Shown piece after piece: positions 25,108 to 33,455 of a DNA stretch of 64,000 bases (its first letter is position 1; the number at the start of each line of letters is the position of its first letter). The notes below the pieces were generated by a model. That model had not been told where the DNA came from, searched no databases, and worked only from the letters and a program-made list of their open reading frames with translations. The DNA is from Streptomyces sp. NBC_01351 (GTDB lineage: Bacteria > Actinomycetota > Actinomycetes > Streptomycetales > Streptomycetaceae), in NCBI RefSeq assembly GCF_036237315.1, contig NZ_CP108356.1, positions 186,001 to 250,000 of the forward strand, given 5' to 3'. The position numbers and the translations under genes are program-made.

Positions 25108-25830
25108 TCAGAACCGGAAGATCGCCCGCGCGCCGTACGTCACGCCGCCCGCCAGCACCGTCAGGGCACCCCAGTAGACCGGGGGCGACCACATCAGGAC
25201 GTCCGGGCCGATCATGAAGATCAGGATGCTCACCATGAACCAGCCGAAACCCATGGGCAGGAGGGTGATCACCCGGCCGCTCGCGAGTGCCCAGGAGGCG
25301 ACACCGAGGGCGAGCCATGCCAATGCCATCGAGGGCCACATGTCCGTCTGGGACGCCGGCGGGTACCTACGGGAGTGTCCGAGTACCTCCAGACCGACCA
25401 CCTGTCCCTTCCAGAGCCGCAGCTGGGCTCGCTCCCCCGTCCCGGCCTCCGTGTACGCCTCCGCGCCGACCTCCAGCCACTGAGATCTTCCGGACCACAC
25501 GACCTTCAGGCTGTAGGTCGTGGTGCAGGTCTCGCCACCGGTCGCGCCCGTGTTCGTACCGTTCGACGTACAGCGTTCGCCGGTGACCCGGTCGCGGACC
25601 TCGCCCGTCCGGGCCTGTACGCACCCGTCGCCCTCGCACACGGGCGCCTGCTGATAGACGACGGTCTTCCGGTAGCCGTCCACGATCGCCTGGGCGGAGA
25701 GGAGACCACCGAGCCCCACGGCCAGGACGACCAGTCCCAGCAACCAGTAAGGCAGCCGCCGCTCGTACCAACTCTCCCTGAAATCGGTCCCCTTCACCCG
25801 ATCCTGATACCCGGCGAACACACCCCGCAT
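25108..25830 (-). CDS. Membrane protein of unknown function
   Basis: 240 residues. One helix near residues 28-50 is followed by an outer domain of about 100 residues with four Cys (in 'APVCEGDGCVQ', 'GERCTSN' and 'GETCTTTY'), suggesting two disulfides. Three to four hydrophobic helices make up the C-terminal third ('MALAWLALGVASWALA', 'MGFGWFMVSILIFMIG', 'VYWGALTVLAGGVTYG'). No family was recognised. It lies 60 bp downstream of the next gene on the same strand, so it may be the last gene of the operon that begins with the nuclease-toxin remnant. Confidence 0.72.
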   Translation of the reverse strand: MRGVFAGYQDRVKGTDFRESWYERRLPYWLLGLVVLAVGLGGLLSAQAIVDGYRKTVVYQQAPVCEGDGCVQARTGEVRDRVTGERCTSNGTNTGATGGETCTTTYSLKVVWSGRSQWLEVGAEAYTEAGTGERAQLRLWKGQVVGLEVLGHSRRYPPASQTDMWPSMALAWLALGVASWALASGRVITLLPMGFGWFMVSILIFMIGPDVLMWSPPVYWGALTVLAGGVTYGARAIFRF

Positions 25831-25890
25831 TCGGGAGCCAACGGGACGGCCGCAATCCGGGCGTACACGGCCGGTGTCGCGGCGCGGCGG

Positions 25891-26580
25891 TCAGCGAAGC
25901 GATCTGCTCCGTGAGACCTGCGTCGCTGCCGTCTCCGCCAGGACGATTCCCGAGGCCCAGCCGCCGGCTGTCTGGACGTCGTCCAGGGACACTCCCGTCG
26001 CTGCGGCGATAGCGCGCTGCGCGAGATCGTTGTACGCGCGGTCGGCGATCTCCGTGGAGATGCCTTGGCCATCCGGGAGGAACCCGGCCGCGGTGAGTGC
26101 AGCCGAGACGGGCGGGCTCATCTCGCCCCATCGGATCCCGCTGTCGAGCGCCATGCCGCCCCACCTGTCGTCGAGGTCCGCGTACAGCAGCTCGAGACGG
26201 TTGGGATTCTTGAACACGGTCATCGCGGGATGCTCGGCGCTGCACAGCTCGAGGAGAACGGACCGTTCCGCTCCCACGAGTCCCGTGTAGCCGCTGGTCT
26301 CGATGACGATGCTCCAGCCAGGGTGCACGCGGCCGGCGACGATAAGAACACCGTCTTCGGCAAGGCCTTCGTCGTCTTCCTCGCGGAGCGCATCGAGCGG
26401 GTTCTCGATGGGGCGGATGGAGATGGCTTCCATGGCCTGCAGCGCCTCGAGTGGGGGCAGCGTGGTGAAGGTGAAGGACCAGCCGCCGAAGTAGCCGTCG
26501 AGGGTCTGCATCAGGTCCACGAGGCCTCCGGTGAGAACGGGAACGGCGCTCCTCGACGTTCGAGAAGCGCCGCTCATCAT
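25891..26580 (-). CDS. Unknown cytoplasmic protein, possible immunity protein
   Basis: 229 residues, no membrane segment. The N-terminal part 'LDGYFGGWSFTFTTLPPLEA' and the middle 'GWSIVIETSGYTGLVGAERS' suggest an alpha/beta immunity-type fold. The pattern recalls the DUF6461 family, which I cannot confirm. It starts 27 bp after the end of a NucA/NucB nuclease domain fragment on the same strand. That is the classic toxin-immunity order, so an immunity role is a reasonable guess. Confidence 0.68.
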   Translation of the reverse strand: MMSGASRTSRSAVPVLTGGLVDLMQTLDGYFGGWSFTFTTLPPLEALQAMEAISIRPIENPLDALREEDDEGLAEDGVLIVAGRVHPGWSIVIETSGYTGLVGAERSVLLELCSAEHPAMTVFKNPNRLELLYADLDDRWGGMALDSGIRWGEMSPPVSAALTAAGFLPDGQGISTEIADRAYNDLAQRAIAAATGVSLDDVQTAGGWASGIVLAETAATQVSRSRSLR

Positions 26581-26607
26581 ACGTTCCGGGTGTGACAGTC
26601 CTGTGGG

Positions 26608-26937
26608 CTAGAAGTCCACGATCTGCGCGTAGTACCGGTCGTTGCTGTCGTTCGGGTACGGGAGGGTGTCGTCCCAAGCGAGGATGCGGTGGTTGCGCAC
26701 GTAGTTCATCAGCGTGTTTCCGCCAGACCGGTTCCGGCTGAGGTCGACGGGGTACACGGAGAAGTCCCAGGCCTGGCTTGCAGCGCCCTGGAGCGTGGAA
26801 CGGAACGGGTATTCGTCGCAGTCCTCGCAAGGGTAGCCGCCGCACCAATTGCCGCGCATATGAAGGTAGTACGTTTCTTCACGCTTGTGCTTCCTGGTAG
26901 GAGATAAGCTCCCCATAAAAGGGATCATCACCGTCAC
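26608..26937 (-). pseudogene. NucA/NucB-type nuclease toxin domain, N-terminally truncated
   Basis: 109 codons with the NucA/NucB DNase signature 'CEDCDEYPFRSTLQGAASQA' and an intact C-terminus ending 'YYAQIVDF'. In polymorphic toxins this domain is the C-terminal tip of a long secreted protein. Here the frame has a stop just before the GTG at 26937 and nothing of a delivery region (RHS repeats, LXG, WXG or signal peptide) is seen upstream, so it is a displaced tip or relic. Codon use is less GC-biased than its neighbours. It could still be a free-standing nuclease, but no signal peptide is present. Confidence 0.62.
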
Positions 26938-27241
26938 GTCAATGATCCAGGTTTAATCGAGGAAGCCGTGCAGGGCTTGTGAAACAGCAACGTGACGGTC
27001 CTTCACAGTCCCTGCGTATCACGGAGTTTGGGGCGCCGGATGGCGCGCGCGGGGCCGCAGGCAGCCTCTGATCTGGTCCGATCCCGGGGAAACCCCCCGC
27101 AGCCGCCATCACCGCCGGCCAGCGGGGCGACGCACCCGTCTCCGAGCAGGTGATGGACCCGAATCCGTGTCCCCCGGATCGCCGGTGGACGCCCCCTCAC
27201 CCGGCCGGAACATGTACTTGCCGACCGGGCGGTGCCGGATC
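26938..27241. other. Decayed sequence upstream of the nuclease fragment
   Basis: No intact gene. The minus strand near 27080-27200 encodes a stretch reading 'AIRGTRIRVHHLL' that weakly recalls a DUF433 antitoxin, but the frame breaks at once. The AT-richer part near 26880-26960 may hold a promoter. Confidence 0.3.
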
Positions 27242-27340
27242 GGCCTTCTGAAGCAGGCACGAGGCGTCGCGACCACGTACGACAAGCTCGCTGTCCGCTA
27301 CGAGTCGACCGTCCAACTCACCCTCATACGGCAGGCACTG
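27242..27340 (+). pseudogene. IS5-type transposase C-terminal fragment
   Basis: Reads 'GLLKQARGVATTYDKLAVRY' followed by 'ESTVQLTLIRQAL'. This corresponds to the conserved 'LKQxRGVATRYDK' tail of IS5-group transposases; compare 'LKAWRGIATRYDK' in the element at 10433-11402. Only about 33 codons remain, next to the end of the NUDIX gene. Confidence 0.7.
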
Positions 27341-27350
27341 TGGCCGCCCG

Positions 27351-27830
27351 TCATGCACGATCCCGATCACGCCACGGACCGTCTGGCACCAGGGCCCCGA
27401 GCACGGCCAGCAACTGTGGTGGCTCAACCGGGTCTGGCAGCGAGCTCAAATCCGACCATTCGATCCAGACGTACGTGTCCAGATTGACCTGCTCATCGGG
27501 AAGCAGGCCGGTCCGTACGAGCGATGGTTGCTCGTCGGCGAACCGCGCGACGAAGAAGTGCTCCGTCCCGATGTACCGCTTGCCGTTCCACTGAACATCA
27601 CGGTCGACTGGCACAGACCGATCAAGCACCGTAGCCGGGTCGAGTCCGGTTTCCTCGGCCAGTTCTCGTCGCGCCGCCACCAGCGGCGTCTCGCCCGGCT
27701 CGATACCGCCGCCGGGTGGCTCCCAGAGCCACGTCCCGTCGAGCGGATCACGCCAGTGCAGGAGTAGCAGGCGATGGGCAACGTCCAGACAGATGACTCG
27801 GGCGGCGGGCCGGTGCGCTGTTTCCACCAT
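27351..27830 (-). CDS. NUDIX hydrolase
   Basis: 159 residues with a complete Nudix box, 'GGGIEPGETPLVAARRELAE' then ETGL (about residues 40-63), matching GX5EX7REUXEEXGU. The catalytic Glu pair is present, so it should bind Mg2+ and hydrolyse a nucleoside diphosphate linked to another moiety; the substrate is unknown. An IS5-type fragment ends 10 bp beyond its stop. Intact. Confidence 0.9.
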   Translation of the reverse strand: MVETAHRPAARVICLDVAHRLLLLHWRDPLDGTWLWEPPGGGIEPGETPLVAARRELAEETGLDPATVLDRSVPVDRDVQWNGKRYIGTEHFFVARFADEQPSLVRTGLLPDEQVNLDTYVWIEWSDLSSLPDPVEPPQLLAVLGALVPDGPWRDRDRA

Positions 27831-27837
27831 CCTGACG

Positions 27838-28035
27838 TTATGCGGTGCTCGAAATGTCGATCAAGACCTGGGCTGCGTTGATCGACATCTCAAACACGCC
27901 CCGCACATGACACCAGCTCGTCGACCAGCCGCTCACCGCCACCTGCGGCGGCTGCGGCTGAGACGGCTCGACTGTCTTGGCCTCAGTCACGTTCTCACTG
28001 GTCACCGGTGCATCCGCCGTGATCGGGAGTTGCAC
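27838..28035 (-). CDS. Possible small protein of unknown function
   Basis: 65 codons from a GTG without a clear ribosome binding site: 'QLPITADAPVTSENVTEAKT', a Pro/Gln stretch, and 'MSINAAQVLIDISSTA' at the end. It lies between a NUDIX gene and a SUKH gene with no room for its own promoter. It may be the C-terminal relic of a larger protein. No family recognised. Confidence 0.22.
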   Translation of the reverse strand: MQLPITADAPVTSENVTEAKTVEPSQPQPPQVAVSGWSTSWCHVRGVFEMSINAAQVLIDISSTA

Positions 28036-28043
28036 CGAACGAT

Positions 28044-28586
28044 TCAGAGTCCCGCAGAGGCGGGTTCCTGGTGGTATCGGACGGTCGGGCCGGGGCGATA
28101 GCGGTGCAGGTGGGCGGGGCGGTAGGTGTTGTCGGCGAGGCCCAGGAGGAATTCGGTGAAGGGCCCAGGCGCCTCAAGCCATTCGGCCTCGTCCGTTTCG
28201 ATCACGATCCGCCAGTCGGCGGGGTCGGGCCCGTCGGGGAGGAAGTAGTAGAAGGCGTGGCCGTCCTCTTCGGCACCCCAGAGGATCAGCCCGCCGGGCT
28301 CGGGGTGGAAGGGGAACGGGTAGAGGTCGGGATCGTCACGGTGATCGCTCCGCCCGGACATCGGCCATACCCGCTCGAACTCCTCCTCTGTGTCGTCCAT
28401 GGGCCTTTCGATCCAAAGGAACCCGTCGAACCCGCCCGGGCCGTACAGATCGAGGAACGCCTTGTAGTCGGCCGGGAGGGCGGTACCGAGGTGCCCCTCG
28501 GCCGCCTCCCACAGGCGTGGCCGCGCCCAGCCCCAACACTCCGGCTCGCCAAGCAACTCCTGCAGTCCCTCCAGTGCGGATGCCAT
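28044..28586 (-). CDS. SMI1/KNR4 (SUKH) family protein
   Basis: 180 residues from the ATG at 28586 (GAGGAG upstream). Clear SUKH pattern: 'LGTALPADYKAFLDLYGPGG' then 'FLWIERPMDD', 'GLILWGAEEDGHAFYYFL' and 'DWRIVIETDEAEWLEAPGPF'. This is the best match to the family consensus among the four SUKH proteins in the window. Cytoplasmic; the likely role is toxin immunity. The upstream neighbour on the same strand is a GtrA-like membrane gene 143 bp away. Confidence 0.88.
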   Translation of the reverse strand: MASALEGLQELLGEPECWGWARPRLWEAAEGHLGTALPADYKAFLDLYGPGGFDGFLWIERPMDDTEEEFERVWPMSGRSDHRDDPDLYPFPFHPEPGGLILWGAEEDGHAFYYFLPDGPDPADWRIVIETDEAEWLEAPGPFTEFLLGLADNTYRPAHLHRYRPGPTVRYHQEPASAGL

Positions 28587-28729
28587 GGGTTCTCCTCGTT
28601 CGTCGAGTCGGGGGGCGCTCGGCACACTTTCGCACGCGAGTACGACAGCCTCGCGAGGCCTTCACGGACACGCCTTTCGTCCGCGCAGCCCCGCCCTCCG
28701 CGGCCTGACGGCGGCACCGGCGCGAAAGG

Positions 28730-29260
28730 TCAGGCTGCGTGGCAGAGCTCCGCCGGGTCGGCCGGTGCCGCAGGGCGGGCCACTCGCGCATGGACCGCAC
28801 AGGTGGTGGGGGCGGCGGCAGGGACCTCCTGCGAGCAGTTGCGTGCGAAGACCACGAGGCGCAGCACCGTAAACCGGGCGACACCGGCGAGGGCGGAGGC
28901 GGACAGGTAGACGACCTGTTCGAGCAGCGCCGTGGGAGCCGTGACCAACTGCTGCAGGACCAGCATCGCCGCGCAGGTCACCGCGTACGCGGCTGCCGCG
29001 GACCCGGCCGACTGTGTGTGCTGGCGCCAGGTCGCACACCGGCCCGCACCGAACGTGAAGCGGGCGTGCAGCTCGGTGGCGAGGAGCGTGGAAGCCACGG
29101 CGATCAGGGCGTTGGCCAACGCCCAAGGCATGCAGGAGGCGAGGGCCATCACGGCGAAGCTGGAGGCGAGCCCCACTCCCCCACCGCAGAGCACGAAGCG
29201 CGCGAGGGACGCGAAGGTACCGGGTGCAGCCTCCTGCCGGCTCTGCGCTGGTGTCTTCAT
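28730..29260 (-). CDS. GtrA-like membrane protein
   Basis: 176 residues from the ATG at 29260, which follows AAGGGG. Four hydrophobic helices (about 17-140) have the GtrA layout: 'LARFVLCGGGVGLASSFAVM', a charged 'ATELHARFTFG' turn, and an ending 'FTVLRLVVFARN'. GtrA proteins flip polyprenyl-linked sugars or help modify the cell surface. No glycosyltransferase gene lies nearby, so its partner is unknown. The C-terminal 40 residues are Ala/Pro-rich and variable. Confidence 0.72.
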   Translation of the reverse strand: MKTPAQSRQEAAPGTFASLARFVLCGGGVGLASSFAVMALASCMPWALANALIAVASTLLATELHARFTFGAGRCATWRQHTQSAGSAAAAYAVTCAAMLVLQQLVTAPTALLEQVVYLSASALAGVARFTVLRLVVFARNCSQEVPAAAPTTCAVHARVARPAAPADPAELCHAA

Positions 29261-29560
29261 GACCCACCCCTTTGAACTCACTCGGCCAGCAACTCGCAAC
29301 ACCCTCAGCCCGCGAGGCCATCAGCGTTCCGTTTCCAATGAGAGAAACGCTACGTTGCATTCGTGAGATCGGCAATGCGATTCTTGCGTTCACACCTAAT
29401 ATGCGCAGGTGAAGCCCGTTGATTCGTTGCAGTGATCACACGGTAACGCAACAACCCAACCGGGACTGTTGCAATGAAATCGCAGTGAACGCTATGCCGG
29501 AAACGCCACCCGCACGTTCGCGAAGGTCTGCTGTCAGCGGGGGGGTGACAGAGTCCGCGC
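29261..29560. other. Divergent promoter region, AT-rich
   Basis: This 300-bp gap between divergent genes is markedly AT-richer than the rest (for example near 29330-29500). It contains no supported gene. It likely carries promoters for the GtrA-like gene and for the gene at 29561. Confidence 0.4.
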
Positions 29561-30478
29561 ATGCTCGAGATCATGGTGAAGACGGAGACCGGGGAGCGGC
29601 ACCTTCGTGTGTCCGCCGAGGAGTTGGCTGCGCTTGTCCGGCGCATCGGCGGTGATGGCGACCGGTTTCTGGTGATGCATCCAATCCCCGACCGGCCCGA
29701 CGTGTTCGCCCAGGTATGGCACGAGGCCGGCGGGGACTACACCCTGGAGCACCGCGATGGTGCCCCGGATCGGCACTTCCAGGTGACGGTCGACGGTTCC
29801 GAGGCCGTGATTGAGGCGATGACCGGCTGGGCCCGGCAGGGGGCCGGTTGGAGCACTGGTCTGACCTGGTCTCCGCTGGATACGGGCCCCACAGGTGAGG
29901 TGCTCCCGCTCGACCTGAACGAAGACGAGCGCGAGGAGTTGGAGGAGCGCGTCCGCGAGGTGCTGGTGGGCGGCTACGCCGACCGCGCCGAACTGGCGGA
30001 GCTCGCCGAGGACTACCTGGTCACCGCGGACCGTCGGCCCGTATCGCGCGAACAGGCCGCGGCGCTGGCCGACCGGATGTGGCTGGCGCGCGTCGCGGAG
30101 CAGGCCGAATGGCAGGGCGAGACCGACCCGGAGCGACTCACCCGCGCGTTCACCGCGCTGCAGGAAGCCGGTATCGCCGCCCGTGAGAACTTCACCTGCT
30201 GTCGCAGCTGCGGCCAGGCCGAGATCGGCGACGAAGCCGGGACCGACGCCCGCGGCTTCGTCTATTTCCACTCCCAGTGCACGGACTCCGCCGCGGCCGG
30301 CCACGGACTGACGCTCTTCTACGGCGGTTTCGACGGCTCGTCCGAGACCACCGCAGCCATCGGCCACGAGGTCGCGAAGGCCCTGGAATCAGTCGGCCTT
30401 CAGACCGACTGGAATCGTGATCCCGGACAGGCCATCACCGTCACCCCCCTGGAGTGGCGCCGCCGCCTGCTCGGCTAG
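29561..30478 (+). CDS. Unknown protein (DUF6891-like)
   Basis: 305 residues, soluble. The N-terminal 80 residues 'MVKTETGERHLRVSAEELAA' form a small separate unit. The C-terminal 190 residues contain 'ENFTCCRSCGQAEIGDEAG' (CC-xx-C) and 'RGFVYFHSQCTDSAAAGHGL', which resemble the DUF6891 family; that identification is from memory. A metal site formed by the Cys and His residues is possible. The 3' end overlaps the convergent monooxygenase gene by 38 bp. Confidence 0.78.
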   Translation: MLEIMVKTETGERHLRVSAEELAALVRRIGGDGDRFLVMHPIPDRPDVFAQVWHEAGGDYTLEHRDGAPDRHFQVTVDGSEAVIEAMTGWARQGAGWSTGLTWSPLDTGPTGEVLPLDLNEDEREELEERVREVLVGGYADRAELAELAEDYLVTADRRPVSREQAAALADRMWLARVAEQAEWQGETDPERLTRAFTALQEAGIAARENFTCCRSCGQAEIGDEAGTDARGFVYFHSQCTDSAAAGHGLTLFYGGFDGSSETTAAIGHEVAKALESVGLQTDWNRDPGQAITVTPLEWRRRLLG

Positions 30479-31715
30479 AGATCGTCTCCGGAGCGTCCGC
30501 TGTGGCCTGGCCCCCGGCCAGGCCGTCCGCGAGGCGGCCCGCGCCGCCATAGGTATGGGCGAACATCTCCGCCTCCGGGCCCGGAGTGGACAGGCGGGTG
30601 AGACGTTCCCGGCGCAGTCGGAGGCCGAAGGCGGACTCCGCCTCGTTGCCTGGCGGAAGGTGCAGCAGTTCCAGCAGCCGGTCGGAGAACTCCTGCGTTG
30701 CCCAGGCGTCCTGATGGCGACGACGTTCGTAGCCGGCCAAGGTGTCCTCGTCGCCGTGGAGGTGGTAGCGCAGCAGACTGTCCGCAAGGTCGGCGACGTC
30801 GGCCACTGCCAGGTTGAGCCCCTTCGCTCCTGAAGGTGTCAGCACGTGCGCCGCGTCTCCGGCAAGCAGCAGCCGGCCGGCGTGCACATGGTCCCGAACC
30901 CGGCCCCGCAGCCGCAGCATGCCGACCTCGGTCAGGCTGCCCAGGCGGGGGTCCCCTGTTTCCGGTCGCAGCCGCAGGCGCAGCGACAGCTGCTCTCGGA
31001 TTCGCGACTCGGGCCAGTCCGCGAGCTCCGCGTCCGGCGGGACCTGGAGGTAGAAGCGTGCCAGCCGGGACGTACGGGGCATCATCCCTGCGAAGCCCGC
31101 CTCGTGGAGGGCGTACCGGATGCCGTCCACGGGACGGTCCACCTCGGCGAGCACCGTCAGCCAGTCGTAGGGGTAGCGTCGTTCGACGGCTCCGTCCATG
31201 TCCGCGGGGAACGAACGCGCGACCGTACTGCGCGGACCATCGCAGCCCACGACGTGATCGGCTTCCAGGACATCGCCCTCACAACGAACGCGCGGACGGT
31301 GACCCGAGGTGTCCACATCCAGGACAGGGCAGTCGAACCGCACTATGCCACCGGCCTCTTCGAACGAGGCGATCAGGTCGCGCACCAGGAACTGCTGCGG
31401 GTACACCCAGTGTCCGGCGCCTCCGGACAGGTCCCCGTACGGAATGTGGATCCGCTCATCGAGACACATGAACTCGCACCATTCGTGCCGGCCGCCCTCG
31501 GCCAGCAGGCGGTCGGCGAGCCCGTGGTCACGCAGGTACTCCACCACCCGGTGCTCGATCAGGCCCGCTCGGGCCTGCTGCTCCACCTCGACCCGGCTGG
31601 ACCGTTCCCGGACCTCGACCGAGACACCGGCCCGGTGCAGTACATGGGCCAGGACCAGTCCGGCGGGCCCGGCGCCGACGATGGCCACCTGGACGTGGCG
31701 TCGGGGCGCGGTCAC
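30441..31715 (-). CDS. FAD-dependent 4-hydroxybenzoate 3-monooxygenase-like hydroxylase
   Basis: 424 residues from the GTG at 31715, whose GTGA overlaps the stop of the upstream gene. FAD site 'VAIVGAGPAGLVLAHVLHRA' at the N-terminus; 'DHVVGCDGPRSTVARSF' is the middle DG motif; 'LLLAGDAAHVLTPSGAKGLN' is the GD motif in the form typical of PobA. PobA enzymes hydroxylate 4-hydroxybenzoate to protocatechuate with NAD(P)H. The coupled upstream gene looks like chorismate lyase, which makes 4-hydroxybenzoate, and this supports the substrate. Other aromatic substrates remain possible. Confidence 0.87.
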   Translation of the reverse strand: MTAPRRHVQVAIVGAGPAGLVLAHVLHRAGVSVEVRERSSRVEVEQQARAGLIEHRVVEYLRDHGLADRLLAEGGRHEWCEFMCLDERIHIPYGDLSGGAGHWVYPQQFLVRDLIASFEEAGGIVRFDCPVLDVDTSGHRPRVRCEGDVLEADHVVGCDGPRSTVARSFPADMDGAVERRYPYDWLTVLAEVDRPVDGIRYALHEAGFAGMMPRTSRLARFYLQVPPDAELADWPESRIREQLSLRLRLRPETGDPRLGSLTEVGMLRLRGRVRDHVHAGRLLLAGDAAHVLTPSGAKGLNLAVADVADLADSLLRYHLHGDEDTLAGYERRRHQDAWATQEFSDRLLELLHLPPGNEAESAFGLRLRRERLTRLSTPGPEAEMFAHTYGGAGRLADGLAGGQATADAPETISSRAGGGATPGG

Positions 31716-32317
31716 GAGCGGCCCGCCACAGCCAGGGTGCCCCGCAGGGCGGCGGGGACGACCTCGGGGTTGAACAGCTCGGTGATGGTGGCCAGCGGTT
31801 GCTCGCCGTGCCACAGCAGGTAGGTCTTGTACGCCGCGGGCTCGCCTCCCCAGGTGTCCAGGCCGACCTCGACGATCGTGCGCTTGTGACCGGTTCCGGC
31901 TGCCTGGAGCATCCGGCCGATCGTCGCCGAGCCGTCGGTGAGGCACCGTTCGGCAGCCGCAGACAGCCCGGGCCTGGCCACCACTACGTTCCGGGAGAGC
32001 TCCACCCCGCTCGCCGATGCCAGTACGGAGTGCCGTTCCAGCAGGATTTCGTCGACCGCAGCCTCCAGGAGGGCTGCCGTCCCCTCGGGGGCGTCGCAGG
32101 CAGGGACGAGCCGGTGGCTCATCCGGCGGACCGAGACCGCTGAGCCGACCCATGCCTCCAGCAGGGGGGTGGTCAGGCCGTCGCTGCCGAGGAGCAGGCG
32201 GGTCGTGGTGTGGGCGAACCGACCGAGTTCTTCGCCGGTCTTGCCCGGGCCCCGGACAGCAAGGCCGTCTGGGAGGCCTCCCGGAAGCCGGACGGAAGGC
32301 AGGGTCAGCGGGGGCAT
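31712..32317 (-). CDS. Chorismate lyase-like protein (UbiC/DUF98 fold)
   Basis: 201 residues from the ATG at 32317. The sequence has the layout of the UbiC/chorismate pyruvate-lyase family: 'TTRLLLGSDGLTTPLLEAWV', 'VDEILLERHSVLASASGVEL' (the 'xxRxxxL' strand), a central 'KRTIVEVGLDTW' and a C-terminal Glu in 'ATITELFNPEVVP'. The family removes pyruvate from chorismate to give 4-hydroxybenzoate. It overlaps by 4 bp the gene for a PobA-like hydroxylase, so together they could make protocatechuate from chorismate. The family call is from pattern only and needs a profile search. Confidence 0.7.
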   Translation of the reverse strand: MPPLTLPSVRLPGGLPDGLAVRGPGKTGEELGRFAHTTTRLLLGSDGLTTPLLEAWVGSAVSVRRMSHRLVPACDAPEGTAALLEAAVDEILLERHSVLASASGVELSRNVVVARPGLSAAAERCLTDGSATIGRMLQAAGTGHKRTIVEVGLDTWGGEPAAYKTYLLWHGEQPLATITELFNPEVVPAALRGTLAVAGRS

Positions 32318-32731
32318 GGTCACCTCGGAGAATAGGCGAGCAGAAGGGGGCGGACCCGAGTCTGGTGGGCCGGGCCCGTTCACCGGAACCTGAACCCGGC
32401 AGTCCGCCAGGTTGGCGCGGCGGCGCGAGCCCCCCGGGCCGTCACCAGCCCGGGCCGGGCGCACCCGCCGGTGTCACCGTAGATGCACATCATCGCCCGC
32501 GTCGCGGCGACCGTGTCAACGCCGGTGTTCTCCCGCGCCGTCGAAAACGCGCGGGTTGTCACGACGGAGAGGTGGAGGCGGTGACCGCGGTCTCCCTCGC
32601 CGCTGGTGTCCGATCCGCGGCAGTGTCCGAGCCTACGCCGCCTTCACCGAGGAACTCTCCGTCGCCCGCGCACATTTCGAGCTTGAGTGGAGGGAAAGGC
32701 ATCCGGCCGACTTAGGATGCCGTGCACGGGC
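32318..32731. other. Gap between chorismate lyase and tRNA-Trp
   Basis: No gene with support. The part next to 32318-32400 should hold the promoter of the two-gene aromatic operon. The rest contains short frames on both strands without domains. Confidence 0.35.
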
Positions 32732-32806
32732 GGAGCCGTAGCGCAGAGGTCGACGCGCGCGGTCTCCAAAATCGCGAGGACGCCGGTTCAAATCCGGTCG
32801 GCTCCG
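32732..32806 (+). tRNA. tRNA-Trp (CCA), divergent
   Basis: A 75-nt cloverleaf. Acceptor GGAGCCG/CGGCTCC (7 bp), D stem GCGC/GCGC, anticodon stem GCGGT/ATCGC (one G-U) with loop CTCCAAA and anticodon CCA at 32766-32768, T arm GCCGG-TTCAAAT-CCGGT. CCA is not encoded. It differs strongly from the usual actinobacterial tRNA-Trp in acceptor and D stems, and the D and anticodon stems touch with no linker base. It could be an accessory tRNA or one that is decaying. A transposase fragment lies just downstream. Confidence 0.7.
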
Positions 32807-32994
32807 TCCGTCGCCGACCGGGCCGAGAAGCGCGACGCCTGGAACGCTGCCCGCACCAGGTTGGCGCCACCCGCTCAGGACCGCTGCGTCATGGTCTCCA
32901 GATAGCCCGCCACGCCGCACCCGCCCCTGGCGTCCCCCAACCCGCCCGCGGCCCCGTACGCGTCGAACTGCAAAGCGCGGGACCGTCCGCGGGA

Positions 32995-33285
32995 CTGACA
33001 CCCGTAGCGAAAGCCGAACTCGTCGCCGAGGTCGGACCGTTGTGGCACGAACGGCATCAGGCCTCACTGGCATCACGGCCGCGGCGCCGGGCCGCAGGTG
33101 CGGGTGCGGATGTGGCTGCGGGTGAGAAGCACAGGCCGGTCTGGTGCAATGGTGCCACTCACGACGTGCTGGCCTGCCGCTTCGATGTCGACCGCTCCAC
33201 GAACACGCGCGCCATCGACGAGGTGCGACCCCTGCTCGCAACGCGCGGCTGGACCATCGCACCCGGCATCCGGCTCCGCACTCTG
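32995..33285 (+). pseudogene. IS5-type transposase N-terminal fragment
   Basis: Two blocks in one frame: 'LTPVAKAELVAEVGPLWHER' continuing 'HQASLASRPRRRAAG', and, after an internal deletion, 'HDVLACRFDVDRSTNTRAID' with 'VRPLLATRGWTIAPGIRLRT'. These are the N-terminal and HTH parts of an IS5/DDE_4-type transposase (normally separated by about 20 more residues). The DDE part is missing. Located 190 bp after tRNA-Trp, a common integration neighbourhood. Confidence 0.72.
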
Positions 33286-33386
33286 CCGCTGCCCCGGGGT
33301 GGCTGGCTGAGACGTGCGGGGGGGGGCGGCCGAGAGCTGAGCCGGACCGGCCGCGCCCGGTGCGCCGGCAGGGCCCCGGTACGGCA

Positions 33387-33423
33387 GCAGGGCCCGGACC
33401 GCACGTCGCGGTCCGGGCCCTGC
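33387..33423. terminator. Strong hairpin terminator
   Basis: A perfect 16-bp stem, GCAGGGCCCGGACCGC with its complement, around a 5-nt loop. It lies 33 bp beyond the stop of the DUF6243-like gene (minus strand). Confidence 0.8.
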
Positions 33424-33455
33424 CCCGTGCGGTGCCGCCCTGCGGCGGCGGTGCG

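Noticed and set aside
27003..27260. Possible DUF433 antitoxin on the minus strand
   Set aside because: Only one short motif (RGTRIRV) resembles the family; the frame loses sense right after it and no toxin partner is present.
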